Shown here: piece after piece, positions 61,419-64,000 of the stretch
Layout of the letters: each line of letters starts with the position of its first letter
Position numbering within the stretch: the first letter of the stretch is position 1
Notes under the pieces: generated by a model
What the model was told of the DNA's origin: nothing
Seen by the model: the letters and a program-made list of their open reading frames with translations, nothing else
The model's database searches: none
Made by a program: the position numbers and the translations under genes
Assembly (NCBI GenBank): GCA_965276765.1
Contig: OZ255627.1
Coordinates: 1,240,001 to 1,304,000 of the forward strand
Direction: 5' to 3'
Length of the DNA stretch: 64,000 nt
DNA from: G965276765 sp965276765
GTDB taxonomy: Bacteria; Actinomycetota; Acidimicrobiia; Acidimicrobiales; Palsa-688

Positions 61419-61748
61419 ATGCCGGATGAAGCCGACGCTAAGAGCGAAGCTGAGTCGAAGAAGGCACGCGCTGCTGACGTACGCGAACAACTGTCCGATG
61501 AAGAGACTCCGGATGACACGGATCGTCGGAGCCAGGTGGGTCCAACAGGCGGCGGTGGGGGGGAGATGGCGCCGGAGGGTGTGGGCACGAGTTACACCCG
61601 AGGCGGCGAGGAGGTGAGCACCCAGGAAGGCAAGGAAGCCGGTCGTGTTGATACTGGAGCCGACGACTCTGATACCGGTCGCCCTACCGGCAAATCCACG
61701 CCACGCGACCGCACCGGGGTCGACCCCCAAGAGGGACCCGAGACCTGA
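61419..61748 (+). CDS. Small hydrophilic, disordered acidic protein
   Basis: 109 residues, almost entirely charged or small: ADAKSEAESKKARAADVREQL, then SDEETPDDTD, a GGGGGE run, and TGRPTGKSTPRDRTGVD. There is no hydrophobic core, Cys or catalytic motif. It resembles hydrophilin-like stress proteins. ATG 61419 has GGGGGA seven bases upstream. It sits 115 bases before the catalase gene, which also hints at a stress role; that is inference. Confidence 0.6.
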   Translation: MPDEADAKSEAESKKARAADVREQLSDEETPDDTDRRSQVGPTGGGGGEMAPEGVGTSYTRGGEEVSTQEGKEAGRVDTGADDSDTGRPTGKSTPRDRTGVDPQEGPET

Positions 61749-61863
61749 TCGATTGACATTCCTGTGGGACGGTCGCAGATGTCGATTGTGTCGGTGCTGA
61801 GGTTGTCTTCTGGGGGCTGTGTTCCGAATGCCGACTGACGCTCACCATGAAGGAGAAAACACC

Positions 61864-63390
61864 ATGACTGGACCATCGAACGGTCACACCACTACCAACG
61901 CCGGTATCCCGGTCGCTAGTGATGAGCATTCCCTCACGCAGGGGCCCGGGGGCGGCATCCTCATGCAGGATCACTACCTGATTGAGAAGATGGCCCAGTT
62001 CAACCGTGAACGGGTGCCGGAGCGGGTCGTGCACGCCAAGGGCGGCGGCGCGTTCGGTGAGTTCGTCGTAACCGAGGACGTGAGCCAGTACACGAAAGCC
62101 GACTTCCTGCAGCCCGGTAAAAGGACCGAGATGCTGGCCCGTTTTTCGTCGGTCGCGCCCGAGATGGGCGGAGCCGACACGCAGCGCGACCCGCGCGGGT
62201 TTGCTCTGAAGTTCTACACCGAGCAGGGTAATTACGACCTGGTGGGCAACAACACACCGGTTTTCTTCGTCAAGGACCCGATGAAATTTCAGGATTTCAT
62301 TCGCAGCCAGAAGCGGTTGCCCGACTCAGGTCTTCGCAGCAACGACATGCAGTGGGATTTCTGGACGCTCTCGCCTGAGACCGCCCACCAGGTCACTTGG
62401 TTGATGGGCGACCGTGGCCTGCCCCGGACTTGGCGGCACATGAACGGGTATGGGTCGCACACCTTCCAGTGGATCAACGCCGCCGGGAAGAAAATCTGGG
62501 TCAAATACACCTTCAAGACCGACCAAGGTAACGAATTCCTGACCCAGCATGAGGGCGACGTCCTCGGTGGCACCTCACCGGATCACCATCGTCAGGACCT
62601 GTTCGGTTCGATCGCGGCGGGGGACTTCCCGTCCTGGACGATGTATGTGCAGATCATGGCGACGGGCGACGCCGACGGCTACCGGTTCAATCCGTTCGAT
62701 CTCACGAAGGTTTGGCCACACGGGGACTACCCGTTGATCAAGGTCGGCACCATGACCCTCAACCGCAACCCGGAGAACCACTTCGCCCAAATCGAGCAGA
62801 GTTCCTTCGAGCCTTCCAACTTTGTTCCAGGTATCGCCACTAGCCCGGACAAGATGCTGCTCGGTCGGCTGTTCTCCTATCCCGACGCCCACCGATATCG
62901 CATCGGCGCGAACTACATGCAACTACCGGTAAACGCCCCCAAAGCCCAGGTGAACTCCTTCTCCAAAGAGGGGGCCATGCGCTACACCTACAACGATCCG
63001 AGCATCCCGGTCTACGCGCCCAACTCGCATGGCGGTCCCGCCGCAGACGCCGCGACCTACGATGACGGAGCGGGCTGGTCTGCCGGTGGTGACATGGTGC
63101 GCTCGCCCTACGTCCAACACGCCGAGGATGACGACTGGGGTCAGGCGGCCACCATGGTCCGCGAGGTCCTCGACGATGAAGCCCGGGCCCGGCTGGTGAG
63201 CAATATCAGCGGCCACCTCCTCAACGGGGTCACCGAGCCGGTCCTGGAACGGGTCTTCCAGTACTGGTCCAACGTCGACGCCGACCTCGCCAAGAAGGTC
63301 GAAGAAGCCGTCCGTTCCGAACAAAGCGCCGAAGCTCCCACGACCGGGCAGAGCCCGACCGCCCCTGGCTCACAAGCCGCCAAAGTCTGA
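61864..63390 (+). CDS. katA: Catalase (monofunctional, heme b)
   Basis: 508 residues. RVVHAKGGGAFGEF holds the distal His, VGNNTPVFFVKD the distal Asn, RFSSVAPEMGGADTQRDPRGFALKF the core motif and RLFSYPDAHRYRIG the proximal Tyr heme ligand. FNPFDLTKVWPHGDYPLIKVG is also typical. It converts hydrogen peroxide to water and oxygen in the cytoplasm. ATG 61864 follows AAGGAGAAAACACC, and a TTGACA lies at 61753. The Ser/Ala/Pro-rich last 25 residues are a low-complexity tail. It may serve the peroxide made by the oxygenases and flavoproteins of the window. Confidence 0.95.
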   Translation: MTGPSNGHTTTNAGIPVASDEHSLTQGPGGGILMQDHYLIEKMAQFNRERVPERVVHAKGGGAFGEFVVTEDVSQYTKADFLQPGKRTEMLARFSSVAPEMGGADTQRDPRGFALKFYTEQGNYDLVGNNTPVFFVKDPMKFQDFIRSQKRLPDSGLRSNDMQWDFWTLSPETAHQVTWLMGDRGLPRTWRHMNGYGSHTFQWINAAGKKIWVKYTFKTDQGNEFLTQHEGDVLGGTSPDHHRQDLFGSIAAGDFPSWTMYVQIMATGDADGYRFNPFDLTKVWPHGDYPLIKVGTMTLNRNPENHFAQIEQSSFEPSNFVPGIATSPDKMLLGRLFSYPDAHRYRIGANYMQLPVNAPKAQVNSFSKEGAMRYTYNDPSIPVYAPNSHGGPAADAATYDDGAGWSAGGDMVRSPYVQHAEDDDWGQAATMVREVLDDEARARLVSNISGHLLNGVTEPVLERVFQYWSNVDADLAKKVEEAVRSEQSAEAPTTGQSPTAPGSQAAKV

Positions 63391-63646
63391 TCGGCCACCG
63401 TGTGGGGGACGCCGGAGGAACCCGCGTACGCCCACCCCTGGCACTTGCGATGTTCGAAGGCGCTAGCGGCCCGGGTCGAATGCGTGCATCGGTCGTCCCG
63501 CAAGCGGAACGGCCAGCGTCGAGTATGGGAGCCTCGATGAGCGATCCAGTTGCCCGTATGCCGATCCTTGGCCAGGGAACGGGCTGTCTTCCTGCAGGTC
63601 GTGATCCCTACAGGAGTCGGACCGGCCTCCGGCTGCACACTCGGGT

Positions 63647-64000
63647 GTGGGACGCCAAGCGCCGAGCCGCCCTCCCCAAGTCACCACGACCCGGTCCTTG
63701 ACGGCGGACACGACGGCCGAAACGACCACCGTGCCGACTTTGGCCGAGTGGGCACCGATCTGGCTCGTCGAGGCCACAGCGCACCTCAGGGCGTCAAGCA
63801 AGGCACGAGCCGAGAGCACCATGCGGTCCCAGCTCCTCCCCGCATTCGGGGACCGGCATCTCGACACGATCACCACGGCCGACGTCAGGTGGTGGACCGC
63901 CAACCTGGTTGCGGAAGGGCTGGCCCCGACAACGGTCACCAGGCTCCTGCGGGTCCTCGGCTCGTGCTTGCAAGTAGCGGCGGACGACGGGATCATCCCG
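63647..64000 (+). CDS. Tyrosine recombinase/integrase, N-terminal part (3' end outside window)
   Basis: The frame is open from 63605 to the window end. LAEWAPIWLVEATAHLRASSKARAESTMRS, then FGDRHLDTITTADVRWWTANL, then LAPTTVTRLLRVLGSCLQVAADDGII is the SAM-like core-binding domain of phage-type integrases. The catalytic Arg-His-Tyr part lies beyond the window. GTG 63647 is a guess; no clear ribosome site is visible. It suggests an integrated element continuing to the right. No tRNA or att site was found here. Confidence 0.8.
   Translation, partial: MGRQAPSRPPQVTTTRSLTADTTAETTTVPTLAEWAPIWLVEATAHLRASSKARAESTMRSQLLPAFGDRHLDTITTADVRWWTANLVAEGLAPTTVTRLLRVLGSCLQVAADDGIIP

Noticed and set aside
63463..63996. 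Minus-strand frame opposite the integrase
   Set aside because: The + strand reads a clear core-binding domain; the minus frame has no similarity.

Overview
The window is high-GC DNA dense with short-chain dehydrogenases, flavin- and F420-type LLM monooxygenases, cytochrome P450s, CaiB-type CoA-transferases, an F420/Ddn-like nitroreductase, a mycofactocin-coupled SDR and a DUF664 (mycothiol-transferase-like) fragment. That mix points to a soil or environmental actinobacterium (Actinomycetota; an Acidimicrobiia-like lineage is possible but not proven). No rRNA, tRNA or CRISPR array was recognised.

Region 1 (1-12.1 kb) holds small oxidoreductase operons: a mycofactocin-coupled SDR end, VOC proteins, a TetR regulator, a D-2-hydroxyacid dehydrogenase, a compact ribbon-helix-helix/VOC/MFS operon with an operator palindrome inside its promoter, an isochorismatase-fold hydrolase, an aldehyde dehydrogenase, two LLM monooxygenases, an SDR, a TIM-barrel isomerase and an IclR regulator.

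Region 2 (12.1-33.6 kb) is the core: a divergent catabolic island. On the + strand lie a CoA-transferase, a ring-hydroxylating dioxygenase beta subunit, a TIM-barrel isomerase and a cupin. On the - strand runs one long overlapping operon: ABC importer (lipoprotein; LivH-LivM-LivG in one polypeptide; LivF), a meta-cleavage-product-type hydrolase, a MaoC hydratase, a double CaiB fusion, the Rieske alpha subunit and another CaiB. Two P450s and an SDR, then a two-module extradiol-type VOC dioxygenase, an SDR and an ACMSD-type amidohydrolase follow. Together they read as uptake, CoA activation, oxygenation, ring cleavage and hydrolysis of an aromatic or alicyclic acid; the substrate is unknown.

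Region 3 (33.6-51.8 kb) is accessory and partly decayed: an IS110 element with inverted related 3' segments, a Ddn-like reductase behind a 9-codon leader, two MFS exporters, an NmrA protein, a flavoprotein, a complete IS630 element (inverted ends and passenger gene) inserted at the stop codon of an ABC permease gene, a MacAB-like exporter, a broken Ser/Thr kinase with a small partner, and fragments. Region 4 (50.5-55.6 kb) is a second catabolic set: dienelactone hydrolase, acyl-CoA dehydrogenase, P450, SnoaL-like protein and 3Fe-4S ferredoxin. Region 5 (56-64 kb) carries exported and stress proteins (Tat protein, DUF4331, alpha/beta hydrolase, DUF1259, catalase) and ends inside a tyrosine recombinase.

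Many broken genes differ from an intact frame by a single missing base, often in a G or C run (near 390, 44067, 47430, 47538, 54904, 60930). This may be real decay, but it looks equally like sequencing or assembly indels, so each pseudogene call here is provisional.
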